Made by a program: the position numbers and the translations under genes. This document shows positions 34,918 to 44,007 of a stretch of DNA of 64,000 nucleotides, in pieces (within the stretch, counting starts at the first letter, position 1; every line of letters starts with the position of its first letter). The notes beneath the pieces were generated by a model. That model made no database searches. It had not been told where the DNA came from and saw only the letters and a program-made list of their open reading frames with translations. The stretch is from NCBI RefSeq assembly GCF_015160875.1, contig NZ_CP063374.1:6079501-6143500 (forward strand), written 5' to 3'. Source of the DNA: Streptomyces chromofuscus (GTDB taxonomy: Bacteria > Actinomycetota > Actinomycetes > Streptomycetales > Streptomycetaceae).

Positions 34918-35027
34918 GTGGCGGAACGCCTGGACGGGTCGCGCCGCCACGACGCAGTGTCCCTGCCGAGCCCTCCGCCCGGCCCCGAACGAGCCCGAGG
35001 CGCACAGAGCGCAGAGAAAGCAGCCCG

Positions 35028-37319
35028 ATGCACCAGCCGACTCCGCCCTCCGCCGCCGACGACCGCACGCGCCGGCCGACCCCGCCCGCTGCCGACGAGG
35101 ACCGGCCAGCCCGGGGCCGTCAAACGCCCCGCCCAGGGCCAGGCACCGGCCCGCCCCAGTGGACCGAAGCCCTCGCACACCGGATGCCACCCGCACAGGG
35201 CTCGGGAGCACTGGCACGGCCGACCAGCCAGAGCTCGCCACATCCGCCGAAGCCGACGGGCTCGCCCACGGTTTCTCCGCCGAGGCCAACGGGCAGGACC
35301 ACGCCCCGTCCCGCGCCGTCCCCCGCGGCGCCCTCACCGGCCCAGCCCCCGAGCCCACCTCCGCGCCGCACCGGCGAACTGCCGCCTGCCCACACCGCGC
35401 TGGTCTGTGTCGCCCTGCCGGGCCTCGCGATCTCCACGGAACACGGGCAGTTGACCGGCCAGGGACTGGACGGCTTCTACCGCGCGGGCCGGCGTCTGCT
35501 CTCCCGCTGTCAGCTTCGGGTGGCCGGGCGTGAACCGCTCCCGGTGCAGGCGCGGATGACCGGTGCCGATCGCGCCCGCTTCGTGGGCACCCTGCGGGCC
35601 TCGCCGCTCGCAGGACCGGACCCGGACGTCGTGGTCGAGCGCACCCGGCACGCGAACGGCACGGAACGGATCACGCTGCACAGTGCGGCGCCCCGCCCCC
35701 TGCGTCTCCCCGTCGAGGTCGCCCTGGGCACGGACCTGGCGGCGATGGGTGCGATCGCGTCCGGCCGCGCGGGGCCGGAAGTGCCCGCCGACGTTCATGA
35801 CGCCGGTCTGCGCTGGTCGGACGGCACACAGGCCTCGTCGATCACGGCCGACCCGCCGCCCGCCGACGCACTGGCCTCAGCGGGGCTGCTGCGCTGGGAG
35901 TTCCACCTCCCCCCGGGCAGCAGCATGAGTGTGGAGTTGAGGGTGCGCCCGGACGGGGCGGGACCCGTGCGGGCGGTCGGCCGCACGGCGACGAGCCCGC
36001 TCGCCCAGGCCGGCGCGTCGGGCGACGACCCCGGCGTACAGGCGCTCCTGCGGACCAGCGTCGAAGACCTCCAGGCGCTGCTGCTGCGCGATCCCGCGCA
36101 TCCGGCCGACGTGTATCCGGCCGCCGGGGCACCGTGGCGTTGCGGCCTCGCCCCGGCCGAAGCCCTCGCGGCCGCCCGGATGGCACTGCCGCTCGGCACC
36201 CGGCTCGCCACGGGCACGCTGCGCGCGCTCGCCCGTGGCCAACTGACCGGACCCGGACGGCAGTCCGGCATGATCCCCGGCCCGCGCCGGGACGCGGGCG
36301 GCCACTTGCCGCCCGGCTGTACCGGCACGGAGGCCACACTGCTCTTTCCCGCGCTGCTCGCGGAGGCCCGTCGTTGGGGGATGCCGGAGCACGAGACGGA
36401 GGAGTTGCTGCCGGCCGCCGAGCGCTGTCTCACCTGGTTGCGGACCGCCGTGGGCGACGGCACGTACCTGTGCGACCCGCAGCCCGGCGGCCCCGCCCGC
36501 TGCGAGACACAGGCGCACGCCCATCGCGCGGCGCTGCTCGGCGCGGATCTGCTCGACGCCTGCGGCATGCCACGCGGCGCGGAGCTGAGGGAATGGGCCC
36601 GCGCACTGCGGGCGGCGTTCCGGACCGACTTCTGGGTCGACGACCTGGGCGGCGGACGGCCGGCGGCGGCCCGAGCCCCCGACGGCCGCCTCGTACCGCA
36701 CCTCGGGGCGACCGCCGTCCACCTCCTCGACACCGGCCTGCTGGGCGGGGGCGAATCGGCGCCCGGGCTGCTCGACCGGGTCCAGACCGAGCAGCTCGCC
36801 CGGCTCCTCGGCAGCCCGGCGATGGACTCGGGGTGGGGGCTGCGTGGGCTGGGGGCCAAGGAGGCCGGGTACAACCCGTTCGGCCACCGCGGCGGCGCCG
36901 TGCGAACGCAGGAGACGGCGATCGCGGTCGCGGGGCTGGCGTCGGCCGGATTCGAGGAGGAGGCCGGTTCGCTGCTGCGGGGCGTCCTGGCGGCCGCCGG
37001 GGCGTTCGGCCACCGGCTGCCCGAGATGTACGCGGGAGAACAGCGCACCGACGGCAGCACGCCCCTGGCCCACCCGGCCGCCTGCCGCCCCGCCGCCACC
37101 GCGGCCGCCGGCGGGATCATGCTGCTCACCACTCTCGCCGGCATTCGCCCGGACACCCCGGCCGGCACGGTCACGCTGCGTCCCGTCCGCAGCGCGCCCC
37201 TCGGCGAGATCACCCTGAATGGATTACGGGTCGCGGGCGCGCCCTTCTCCGTTCGGGTCAGCCGACTCGGCCTCGCCATGGTCGAGGAGGCGGCCGAGGG
37301 GCTGCAGCTGGGAGCGTGA
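35028..37319 (+). CDS. Glycogen-debranching-enzyme-like protein (GDE N-terminal plus alpha/alpha-barrel)
   Basis: The product is 763 residues from ATG 35028. Residues 1-125 are Pro/Thr-rich and disordered. Residues about 128-330 match the bacterial GDE N-terminal domain (LPGLAISTEHGQLTGQGLDGFYRAGRRLLSRCQLRVAG). The C-terminal 400 residues resemble the six-hairpin glycosidase barrel (GLAPAEALAAARMALPLGTRLATG...DSGWGLRGLG...YNPFGHRGGAVRTQETAIAVAGL...GHRLPEMYAG). It may act on alpha-1,6 glucosidic links or another oligosaccharide; the acidic catalytic pair cannot be fixed by eye. Frame openness extends far upstream, so the start is tentative. Confidence 0.82.
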   Translation: MHQPTPPSAADDRTRRPTPPAADEDRPARGRQTPRPGPGTGPPQWTEALAHRMPPAQGSGALARPTSQSSPHPPKPTGSPTVSPPRPTGRTTPRPAPSPAAPSPAQPPSPPPRRTGELPPAHTALVCVALPGLAISTEHGQLTGQGLDGFYRAGRRLLSRCQLRVAGREPLPVQARMTGADRARFVGTLRASPLAGPDPDVVVERTRHANGTERITLHSAAPRPLRLPVEVALGTDLAAMGAIASGRAGPEVPADVHDAGLRWSDGTQASSITADPPPADALASAGLLRWEFHLPPGSSMSVELRVRPDGAGPVRAVGRTATSPLAQAGASGDDPGVQALLRTSVEDLQALLLRDPAHPADVYPAAGAPWRCGLAPAEALAAARMALPLGTRLATGTLRALARGQLTGPGRQSGMIPGPRRDAGGHLPPGCTGTEATLLFPALLAEARRWGMPEHETEELLPAAERCLTWLRTAVGDGTYLCDPQPGGPARCETQAHAHRAALLGADLLDACGMPRGAELREWARALRAAFRTDFWVDDLGGGRPAAARAPDGRLVPHLGATAVHLLDTGLLGGGESAPGLLDRVQTEQLARLLGSPAMDSGWGLRGLGAKEAGYNPFGHRGGAVRTQETAIAVAGLASAGFEEEAGSLLRGVLAAAGAFGHRLPEMYAGEQRTDGSTPLAHPAACRPAATAAAGGIMLLTTLAGIRPDTPAGTVTLRPVRSAPLGEITLNGLRVAGAPFSVRVSRLGLAMVEEAAEGLQLGA

Positions 37320-37512
37320 CCCGGCCGGCAGATCTGGGGCCGATCCAGTGGGCCGGGGGACGAGCGAGAGACCGAAACGCTGATCGCACACGGCAACCGG
37401 GCGGCGTGACCTCGGACGACGGGACGGTGTGCGAGGGCCGGGAGCCGCAGGTGGGGAGCGTGCCGCCCGGATGCCGACCGTCAGCCGAAGCGGCTGACGA
37501 AGGGAGTGTTTA

Positions 37513-37527
37513 TCGTCAGGCAGACGA
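37513..37527 (+). promoter_or_regulatory. Candidate NrtR operator upstream of the NUDIX regulator
   Basis: Perfect inverted repeat TCGTC-AGGCA-GACGA, within the wider GTTTATCGTCAGGCAGACGA context, centred 21 bp before the NUDIX start codon. Its position and symmetry fit autoregulation by the downstream NrtR-like protein. Inference from symmetry and location only. Confidence 0.55.
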
Positions 37528-37540
37528 CTATGATCGCGGC

Positions 37541-38299
37541 ATGCCCTACGACCCGTCAGCCTTTCCGCCCTTCGCCGTGACCGTGGACCTGGTCGTGCTG
37601 ACCGTACGTCGCCATGCCCTGTGTGCGCTGGCGGTACGCAGGGGTGAGCCACCGTTCCAGGGGCGCTGGGCACTGCCCGGAGGTTTCGTGCGGGCCGACG
37701 AGGACCTGGCACAGGCCGCCGCGCGCGAACTGGCCGAGGAGACCGGGCTGCGCGTCCACGACCCCTCCGTCCCGGCCCAGGACAACGGCGCCCACCTGGA
37801 GCAGCTCGCGACCTACGGCGACCCCAAGCGGGACCCTCGGATGCGCGTCGTCAGTGTCGCCCATCTCGCCCTCGCCCCCGACCTGCCCGCCCCGCGTGCG
37901 GGCGGCGACGCCAGCAACGCCCGCTGGGCGCCGGTCGAGGAGCTGCTCGAACAGGGCGGTTACGGCCGTGACGGCGAGCCCGTGGCGCCGCTGGCCTTCG
38001 ACCACGCGCAGATCCTCGCGGACGGGGTGGAGCGGGCTCGCTCGAAGATCGAGTACTCGTCGTTGGCCACGGCGTTCTGCCCGCCGGAGTTCACCGTCGG
38101 TGAGCTGCGCCGCGTCTACGAAGCGGTCTGGGGAGTGGCGCTGGACCCGCGCAACTTCCACCGGAAGGTGACGGGCACGCCGGGCTTCCTGGTGCCCACG
38201 GGCGGTACGACCACCCGGCAGGGCGGCCGCCCTGCCCAGCTCTTCCGCGCGGGCGGGGCGACGCTCCTGAACCCGCCGATGCTGCGGCCGGAGGTGTGA
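37541..38299 (+). CDS. NUDIX hydrolase-like transcriptional regulator, NrtR type
   Basis: The product is 252 residues from ATG 37541. The NUDIX domain (about 10-150) carries a complete Nudix box, GGFVRADEDLAQAAARELAEETGL. The C-terminal 90 residues (YSSLATAFCPPEFTVGELRRVYEAVWGVALDPRNFHRKVTGTPGFLVPTG) are the winged-helix end of NrtR-family proteins, which sense ADP-ribose or related NAD metabolites. The box keeps the REXXEE core, so hydrolysis may be retained, unlike many NrtR repressors. A palindrome sits just upstream. No NAD-biosynthesis gene is adjacent, so its regulon is not shown here. Confidence 0.88.
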   Translation: MPYDPSAFPPFAVTVDLVVLTVRRHALCALAVRRGEPPFQGRWALPGGFVRADEDLAQAAARELAEETGLRVHDPSVPAQDNGAHLEQLATYGDPKRDPRMRVVSVAHLALAPDLPAPRAGGDASNARWAPVEELLEQGGYGRDGEPVAPLAFDHAQILADGVERARSKIEYSSLATAFCPPEFTVGELRRVYEAVWGVALDPRNFHRKVTGTPGFLVPTGGTTTRQGGRPAQLFRAGGATLLNPPMLRPEV

Positions 38300-38456
38300 C
38301 ACCGGACCGGATCACCGGTTCCCGTCGCGTGCGCGGGACTCGAAGAGCGTGGGGAAAGTCGGTAGAAAAGCCACAAAAAACCTTCCGGTGACGAGGTACC
38401 TGATCACATCCCGCGAGGCAAGGCCTGAAGTGCCCGATAAAACGGACATAACGCGC

Positions 38457-38462
38457 TATCTT
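38457..38462 (+). promoter_or_regulatory. Candidate -10 (TATCTT) giving a leaderless ABC transporter mRNA
   Basis: TATCTT lies 8 nt upstream of GTG 38470, the spacing expected if transcription starts at the start codon. The ribosome-binding site that would be expected is absent. The preceding 60 bp are unusually AT-rich for this DNA. A clear -35 was not identified. Confidence 0.4.
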
Positions 38463-38469
38463 GCTTTGG

Positions 38470-40908
38470 GTGATCCAGGCCTTCGGACTGACCAGCTATT
38501 CCCGCAAGGGCCTTACGCCTGCCGTCGACGACGTCTCCTTCGAAGCGCCCGCGGGTCGCGTCACCGCGCTGCTCGGAGACCCGGGTGCCGGAAAGACGAC
38601 GACCCTCAGGCTGATGCTCGAACTCCAAGAGGGCCGTGGCATCACCTATTTCAGAGGCCGTCCGCTGCATCGCATCGCCCACCCGTCGCGCGAAGTCGGC
38701 GTTCTGCTCGGCGACGTGCCGGGGCACCCCGGCCGGACGGTTCGCGGCCATCTTCGCATGCTGTGCGCCGCCGCCGGTGTCTCCACCCGTCGAGCCGACG
38801 AGGTACTGGAGGTGGTTGGCCTCGTCAGCCTCCGCGACGAAAACCTGGGGACGCTCTCGCGCGGCATGGACCGCCGTCTCGGCATCGCGTGTGTCCTGCT
38901 GTCCGACCCGCACACCATCGTCCTCGACGAACCCGCCGCCGGGCTCTCGGCCCGTGAGAGCAGTTGGCTGTACGGCATGTTGCGGGCCCACGCGGCCCAG
39001 GGCGGAACGGTCCTGTTCACGCTGTCCGACCCCAAGGAGGCCGCGCGCACCGCGGACTGCGTCGTCACCCTGGAACAGGGCAGGGTCGTCGCCGACCAGG
39101 AGGCCGCGCAGTTCGCCCGCACCCGGCTGCGGCCACGTGTCGCCGTCCGCAGCCCGCACGCCGCCCGCCTCGCAGCCCTCCTCACCAAGGAGGCCCGCAC
39201 CGCGCACCGCTCCGTCGAGGTCGTCCTGGAAAGCGGCAACCGGCTCTCCGTGTACGGCAGTACCTGTGCCGACGTCGGCGAAACGGCGTTCCGCCACGGC
39301 GTCCTCGTCCTCAAACTCGCCGACGAGGTGGGGGACATGGGTCCGGGTGCGGGAACGGCATCGCCGTATGAGTCGCATCAGTCGCGAGGGTCGCAGGAGT
39401 CGCAAGGGTCGCAGCAATCGTCTAAGTCACCAGCGCCGCAGGAGTCGCGGGAGTCGCACGAGCTGCGTGGTTCGCAGGAGGGGCGTAAGGGACAGGAGCG
39501 GGAACCTGCCGAGGAGGTGTCCGAGCCGGAGGCGCGTCGGCCCACGGCCGGCCTGCCGCGCCAGTCCGACAGCGGTTTGCACGCGGCCATCACCCTTTCC
39601 TCGGGGTCGGCGGAGACTGAGGCAGTCGACAAAGCGACTTCCCACGCGGCGACCTCCGGCACAGCGACCTCGGGCGCGGAGAAATCGGGCAACGCGACGT
39701 CCGAGAAGGCGACCTCCGGCAAGACGACTTCCGGCGGCAGCGGCAGAACGAGCATCGGCCTGTCCGGCCGAACGAGCATCGGCAAGGCCGCGACCGACGA
39801 AGCCACGCCCGCCGCGGCCGCGAGCGGCGAAACCCTCGACGGCACACCCACCGCCCAGCCGAGGCCCGCCGTGCGCGGATCAACGCCCGCCACCACGTCG
39901 CCCACCACCGCGCGACCAGCCCCCGCCCCGGAGGTCTCCGAGGGCACAGACCATCGGCACTCGGTCAACGTCCGCACCTCGGCGACCCACCAAGGCTCCA
40001 GGAATTCCGCGGACGTCGAGAAACCCGTCGACCCCGATCTCGAGACTCCCGGTAACCTCAGCTCCCCCGGAAGCCATCAGCGCCTCACCGGCCTCACGGG
40101 AACGCTTCCCCCACTTCCACCCCCCATCTCCGTCCACCCGGCCCGCAGCCCCCTCCGTCCCCTCCGTTACGAACTCCGGCGGGCCACGGGGATCAGCACC
40201 GGATTCGTCACCTGTGCCACGGTGCTGGTGGTGTCCGCGCTCACCGCTCTCGTCCTGGCACGGATCGGGCACACCCCGCAGGGGCGCCTGTTCGCCGCGT
40301 GGCCGCAGCAGCTCCCGCTGCCACCCGCGGCGCTCGGTGCGGGGCTGCTGGGGGCGCTGTCGTTCGGGGACGAGTTCCGCCACCCCGCTCTGGCGGCGGA
40401 CCGCGGCACCGTGCCCCGCCGGCTGGGGCTGCTCACGGCCAAGCTCCTCGTCGCCGCGGCCACCGCACTGGCCCTGGCCGTCCTCACGCTGGGCTGCGAC
40501 GCCGAAGTGCTCTATCTCGTCTACGGAGCGGAACTCGCGAAGGTTCCCGGCGACTGGTTGTCGCTGAGCGCCAGTTGGTTCGGGCTCATGGTCGGGTGCG
40601 CCTGGGCCGGGGTGCTGGCCGCCGGTGTCTTCCGGTCCACCACGGCCGGGCTCGCCGCCGTTCTCGCCGTACCGATTCTCGTTGTGCCTCTCGTACAGAA
40701 AGTCGTGGAGGGATCGTCCGTGCGAGCCGCCGCGGGTTTCCCGATGCGGATGCGTCAGCTGTTTCTGCTGCAGTGGCCCTTCGGCGGCGAGCGCTATCTG
40801 GAGGCCGCGGCGCGGGTCGTCGCCCAACCCGTCGGCAGCGCGCTGACGTTGTCGCTCGGCGCGCTGCTCTGCGCGTATGTGCTCACGACGCTGCGGAGCA
40901 GGGTCTGA
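38470..40908 (+). CDS. ABC transporter with ATPase and permease fused by a long low-complexity hinge
   Basis: The product is 812 residues from GTG 38470 (MIQAFGLTSYSRKG). Residues 1-290 form an ABC ATPase: Walker A GDPGAGKT (36-43), signature LSRGMDRR, Walker B TIVLDEPAAG. Residues about 295-560 are disordered and rich in Ser/Thr/Gln/Glu/Ala with repeats of SQE/SQG and KATSG-type words. The C-terminal 230 residues hold about six hydrophobic helices (GFVTCATVLVVSALTALVLA... to SALTLSLGALLCAYVLTTL). The switch position that is His in most ATPases reads TLSDPKEA, an Asp. It neighbours whiH. Substrate unknown; an ABC-2-type exporter is the best guess. Confidence 0.85.
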   Translation: MIQAFGLTSYSRKGLTPAVDDVSFEAPAGRVTALLGDPGAGKTTTLRLMLELQEGRGITYFRGRPLHRIAHPSREVGVLLGDVPGHPGRTVRGHLRMLCAAAGVSTRRADEVLEVVGLVSLRDENLGTLSRGMDRRLGIACVLLSDPHTIVLDEPAAGLSARESSWLYGMLRAHAAQGGTVLFTLSDPKEAARTADCVVTLEQGRVVADQEAAQFARTRLRPRVAVRSPHAARLAALLTKEARTAHRSVEVVLESGNRLSVYGSTCADVGETAFRHGVLVLKLADEVGDMGPGAGTASPYESHQSRGSQESQGSQQSSKSPAPQESRESHELRGSQEGRKGQEREPAEEVSEPEARRPTAGLPRQSDSGLHAAITLSSGSAETEAVDKATSHAATSGTATSGAEKSGNATSEKATSGKTTSGGSGRTSIGLSGRTSIGKAATDEATPAAAASGETLDGTPTAQPRPAVRGSTPATTSPTTARPAPAPEVSEGTDHRHSVNVRTSATHQGSRNSADVEKPVDPDLETPGNLSSPGSHQRLTGLTGTLPPLPPPISVHPARSPLRPLRYELRRATGISTGFVTCATVLVVSALTALVLARIGHTPQGRLFAAWPQQLPLPPAALGAGLLGALSFGDEFRHPALAADRGTVPRRLGLLTAKLLVAAATALALAVLTLGCDAEVLYLVYGAELAKVPGDWLSLSASWFGLMVGCAWAGVLAAGVFRSTTAGLAAVLAVPILVVPLVQKVVEGSSVRAAAGFPMRMRQLFLLQWPFGGERYLEAAARVVAQPVGSALTLSLGALLCAYVLTTLRSRV

Positions 40909-40985
40909 CGACCACCTTCTGACAACCCTCCGCGCCCTTCCGTTCTGGTGGTGCGCACAACTCCCTCGGGAAAGCCCATTTCTTT

Positions 40986-40992
40986 CCGATAA
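40986..40992 (+). promoter_or_regulatory. Possible sigma-WhiG-type -10 (CCGATAA) upstream of whiH
   Basis: CCGATAA, the core of the GCCGATAA motif recognised by sigma-WhiG/FliA factors, lies 93 nt upstream of the whiH start. whiH is known in S. coelicolor to be transcribed by sigma-WhiG. No TAAA -35 at the expected 15-16 nt spacing was found, so this is only suggestive. Confidence 0.4.
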
Positions 40993-41084
40993 GGCGTCAA
41001 TTGCGACGGGGTGAGCGATCACCCTTTCGTGTGCTTTTCACCAAAGACCTCAAGGGAGTTGGAAACAGCGCCGACAAAGGATCC

Positions 41085-41972
41085 GTGAGTACCCTTGCGC
41101 ACACCATGATGACCTCCGCCCGCTCCACCGACTCCGGTCTCGTCGGCCCGGGCGAACTCGACCGCTACCCCTACGCCGAGGCCCCGGGCCCCGACCGCGT
41201 GGGCGCCCCCGCGTGGGAGAGCGCGGACCCCGAGCTGGGCCGTGTGGGCCGGCGCGCCGCGGGCAGCCGCGGCCGCGGACTGCACGGCCAACTTGTACAG
41301 CAGCTGGGACAGATGATCGTCTCCGGCGATCTGGGGGCGGACCGCCCCCTGGTGCCCGAGGAGATCGGCCAGCGCTTCGAGGTCTCCCGGACCGTCGTCC
41401 GTGAGTCGCTCCGCGTCCTGGAGGCCAAGGGCCTGGTCAGCGCCCGCCCGAACGTCGGCACGCGCGTGCGTCCCGTCAGCGACTGGAACCTGCTCGACCC
41501 CGACATCATCGAATGGCGGGCCTTCGGGCCGCAGCGCGACGACCAGCGCCGCGAACTGAGCGAGCTGCGGTGGACCATCGAACCCCTCGCCGCCCGCCTG
41601 GCCGCCGGGCACGGGCGTGAGGACGTCCAGCAGCGGCTGTCCGACATGGTCGAGATCATGGGCCACGCGATGCAGCAGGGTGACGCGATCACCTTCTCCC
41701 GCGCCGACACCGAGTTCCATTCGCTGCTGATCCAGATCGCGGGCAACCGGATGCTGGAGCACCTCTCCGGCATCGTCTCCGCCGCGCTCCAGGTCTCCGG
41801 CGGCCCGGTCACCGGCTGTGACCGGCCCAACGAGACGACCCTGGCGCACCACGTCAGGATCGTCGACGCCCTGGCGACCGGCGACGGCGGGGCCGCCGAG
41901 GCGGCCATGCGGCAGCTGCTGACCGTCCACCCCGAGGTGGAGCGCGTGGTGCCGGCGCCGCGCGAGCACTGA
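41085..41972 (+). CDS. whiH: WhiH, GntR/FadR-family sporulation regulator
   Basis: The product is 295 residues. GTG 41085 follows AAAGGA; the protein starts (M)STLAHTMMTSARSTDSGLVGPGELDRYPYAEAPGPDR, matching my recollection of S. coelicolor WhiH. A GntR winged helix (GLHGQLVQQLGQMIVSGDLGADRPLVPEEIGQRFEVSRTVVRESLRVLEAKGLV) is followed by a FadR-type all-helical ligand domain. Role from the literature: late sporulation-septation regulator acting in aerial hyphae, under sigma-WhiG and autoregulated. A gene immediately upstream of hrdB, as here, is its known position. Ligand unknown. Confidence 0.92.
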   Translation: MSTLAHTMMTSARSTDSGLVGPGELDRYPYAEAPGPDRVGAPAWESADPELGRVGRRAAGSRGRGLHGQLVQQLGQMIVSGDLGADRPLVPEEIGQRFEVSRTVVRESLRVLEAKGLVSARPNVGTRVRPVSDWNLLDPDIIEWRAFGPQRDDQRRELSELRWTIEPLAARLAAGHGREDVQQRLSDMVEIMGHAMQQGDAITFSRADTEFHSLLIQIAGNRMLEHLSGIVSAALQVSGGPVTGCDRPNETTLAHHVRIVDALATGDGGAAEAAMRQLLTVHPEVERVVPAPREH

Positions 41973-42055
41973 CCGCACCCGCGGTGTGTCACGGCCGGGA
42001 GGTGTCCGAGGCTTCCCCTTCCCCCGGGCATCGCTCGGCCGGCAGTTCGTCCTCC

Positions 42056-42096
42056 GTCGGACCCCGCAGGTCTCGTCCGGATCTGCGGGGTCCGAC
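42056..42096 (+). terminator. 14-bp hairpin after whiH
   Basis: Perfect inverted repeat GTCGGACCCCGCAG / CTGCGGGGTCCGAC with a 13-nt loop, 83 nt past the whiH stop and before the hrdB promoter. A third GGACCCCGC word (42105-42113) could form an alternative pairing. Confidence 0.85.
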
Positions 42097-42219
42097 GGTG
42101 CGACGGACCCCGCGGCGCGTTCGGAACGGTACGAGTCGGCGACCTGGGTGACCTCATCTGTCCGCGCCTGACCGTTTTTGACCGCTTACGGGGTGTGACT
42201 CGGGCCACGCGGATTGGGC

Positions 42220-42246
42220 GTAACGCTCGTGGAAACAACGCGATGA
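42220..42246 (+). promoter_or_regulatory. ECF-type hrdB promoter (GTAAC-N16-CGATGA)
   Basis: GTAAC (42220-42224) and CGATGA (42241-42246) are separated by 16 nt. This is the pattern of the hrdB p1 promoter served by the ECF sigma factor ShbA in Streptomyces. It would place the transcript start near 42253 and leave an about 155-nt leader before GTG 42410. The consensus is from recall; the spacing is read from the sequence. Confidence 0.75.
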
Positions 42247-42409
42247 CCTAAGAGGTGACCGCCGAGAAGGGAACACGGACGCTGTGCAAGGCGTTCTGGC
42301 TCTTCCCGGCCCCCGCCCGCGCCGTCGGCCCATCCCCAAGCCGGCGGTCGGCTCCTGTCCGTCGTGGACGGGGCCGGAAGTCGTTTTCCAACGTTCCGAG
42401 AGGTTGTTC

Positions 42410-43957
42410 GTGTCGGCCAGCACATCCCGTACGCTCCCGCCGGAGATCGCCGAGTCCGTCTCTGTCATGGCGCTCATTGAGCGGGGAAAGGCTGAGGGGC
42501 AGATCGCCGGCGATGACGTGCGTCGGGCCTTCGAAGCTGACCAGATTCCGGCCACTCAGTGGAAGAACGTACTGCGCAGCCTCAACCAGATCCTCGAGGA
42601 AGAGGGTGTGACGCTGATGGTCAGTGCCGCAGAACCCAAGCGCACCCGCAAGAGCGTCGCAGCGAAGAGTCCGGCCAAGCGCACCGCCACCAAGACGGTC
42701 CCGGCGAAGACAGCGGCCGCCCGCAAGGCCTCCGCCACCACGGCCGCTCCGGCCGCGCCCGCCGTCGACGATCCGGCCGAGGAAGTCGCACCCGCGAAGA
42801 AGGGCGCTGCCAAGAAGACGGCCGCCAAGAAGGCGGCCGCGAAGAAGACCGTCGCGGCCAAGAAGACGGCCGCGCCGGCGAAGAAGACCACCGCCGCCAA
42901 GAAGGACGACGTCGAGCTGCTCGACGAGGAGGTGCTGGAGGAGCCCAAGGGAGCCACGGAGGAGCCCGAGGGTGCCGAGAGCGCCGGCTTCGTGCTGTCC
43001 GACGAGGACGAGGACGACGCGCCCGCCCAGCAGGTCGCGGCGGCCGGCGCCACCGCCGACCCCGTCAAGGACTACCTGAAGCAGATCGGAAAGGTCCCCC
43101 TGCTCAACGCCGAGCAGGAGGTGGAACTGGCCAAGCGCATCGAGGCGGGTCTGTTCGCCGAGGACAAGCTGGCCAACTCCGACAAGCTGGCGCCGAAGCT
43201 CAAGCGCGAGCTGGAGATCATCGCCGAGGACGGCCGCCGCGCCAAGAACCACCTGCTGGAGGCCAACCTCCGTCTGGTGGTCTCCCTGGCCAAGCGCTAC
43301 ACCGGCCGCGGCATGCTCTTCCTGGACCTGATCCAGGAGGGCAACCTCGGTCTGATCCGCGCGGTGGAGAAGTTCGACTACACCAAGGGCTACAAGTTCT
43401 CCACGTACGCCACCTGGTGGATCCGTCAGGCGATCACCCGCGCGATGGCCGACCAGGCCCGCACCATCCGTATCCCGGTGCACATGGTCGAGGTCATCAA
43501 CAAGCTCGCGCGTGTGCAGCGTCAGATGCTCCAGGACCTGGGCCGCGAGCCCACCCCGGAGGAGCTGGCCAAGGAGCTCGACATGACCCCGGAGAAGGTC
43601 ATCGAGGTCCAGAAGTACGGCCGTGAGCCGATCTCCCTGCACACCCCGCTGGGTGAGGACGGCGACAGCGAGTTCGGTGACCTCATCGAGGACTCCGAGG
43701 CCGTCGTTCCGGCCGACGCGGTCAGCTTCACGCTCCTCCAGGAGCAGCTGCACTCCGTGCTCGACACCCTGTCCGAGCGCGAGGCGGGCGTCGTCTCCAT
43801 GCGCTTCGGTCTCACCGACGGTCAGCCGAAGACCCTCGACGAGATCGGCAAGGTGTACGGCGTGACGCGCGAGCGCATCCGCCAGATCGAGTCCAAGACC
43901 ATGTCGAAGCTGCGCCACCCGTCTCGTTCGCAGGTGCTGCGCGACTACCTGGACTAG
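42410..43957 (+). CDS. hrdB: Principal RNA polymerase sigma factor HrdB
   Basis: Essential sigma-70 of Streptomyces; 515 residues. GTG 42410 follows GAGAGG (42398-42403) and gives (M)SASTSRTLPPEIAESVSVMALIERGKAEG. After the N-terminal segment 1.1 a lysine/alanine-rich stretch (AKKTAAKKAAAKKTVAAKK... about 125-165) and an acidic run (DEDEDD) precede the conserved core: DPVKDYLKQIGKVPLL (1.2), the region 2 helices with NLRLVVSLAKRYTGRGMLFLDLIQEGNLGL and WWIRQAITRA, region 3, and region 4.2 TLDEIGKVYGVTRERIRQIESKTMSKLRHP. A strong terminator lies directly downstream. Confidence 0.98.
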   Translation: MSASTSRTLPPEIAESVSVMALIERGKAEGQIAGDDVRRAFEADQIPATQWKNVLRSLNQILEEEGVTLMVSAAEPKRTRKSVAAKSPAKRTATKTVPAKTAAARKASATTAAPAAPAVDDPAEEVAPAKKGAAKKTAAKKAAAKKTVAAKKTAAPAKKTTAAKKDDVELLDEEVLEEPKGATEEPEGAESAGFVLSDEDEDDAPAQQVAAAGATADPVKDYLKQIGKVPLLNAEQEVELAKRIEAGLFAEDKLANSDKLAPKLKRELEIIAEDGRRAKNHLLEANLRLVVSLAKRYTGRGMLFLDLIQEGNLGLIRAVEKFDYTKGYKFSTYATWWIRQAITRAMADQARTIRIPVHMVEVINKLARVQRQMLQDLGREPTPEELAKELDMTPEKVIEVQKYGREPISLHTPLGEDGDSEFGDLIEDSEAVVPADAVSFTLLQEQLHSVLDTLSEREAGVVSMRFGLTDGQPKTLDEIGKVYGVTRERIRQIESKTMSKLRHPSRSQVLRDYLD

Positions 43958-43974
43958 GTCGTCCGTACGACGTG

Positions 43975-44007
43975 AAGGCCCGGTACCCCGCAGGGGTGCC
44001 GGGCCTT
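43975..44007 (+). terminator. hrdB terminator
   Basis: 15-bp stem AAGGCCCGGTACCCC / GGGGTGCCGGGCCTT (one G-U) with a GCA loop, followed by TTCG, 17 nt after the hrdB stop. Confidence 0.92.
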
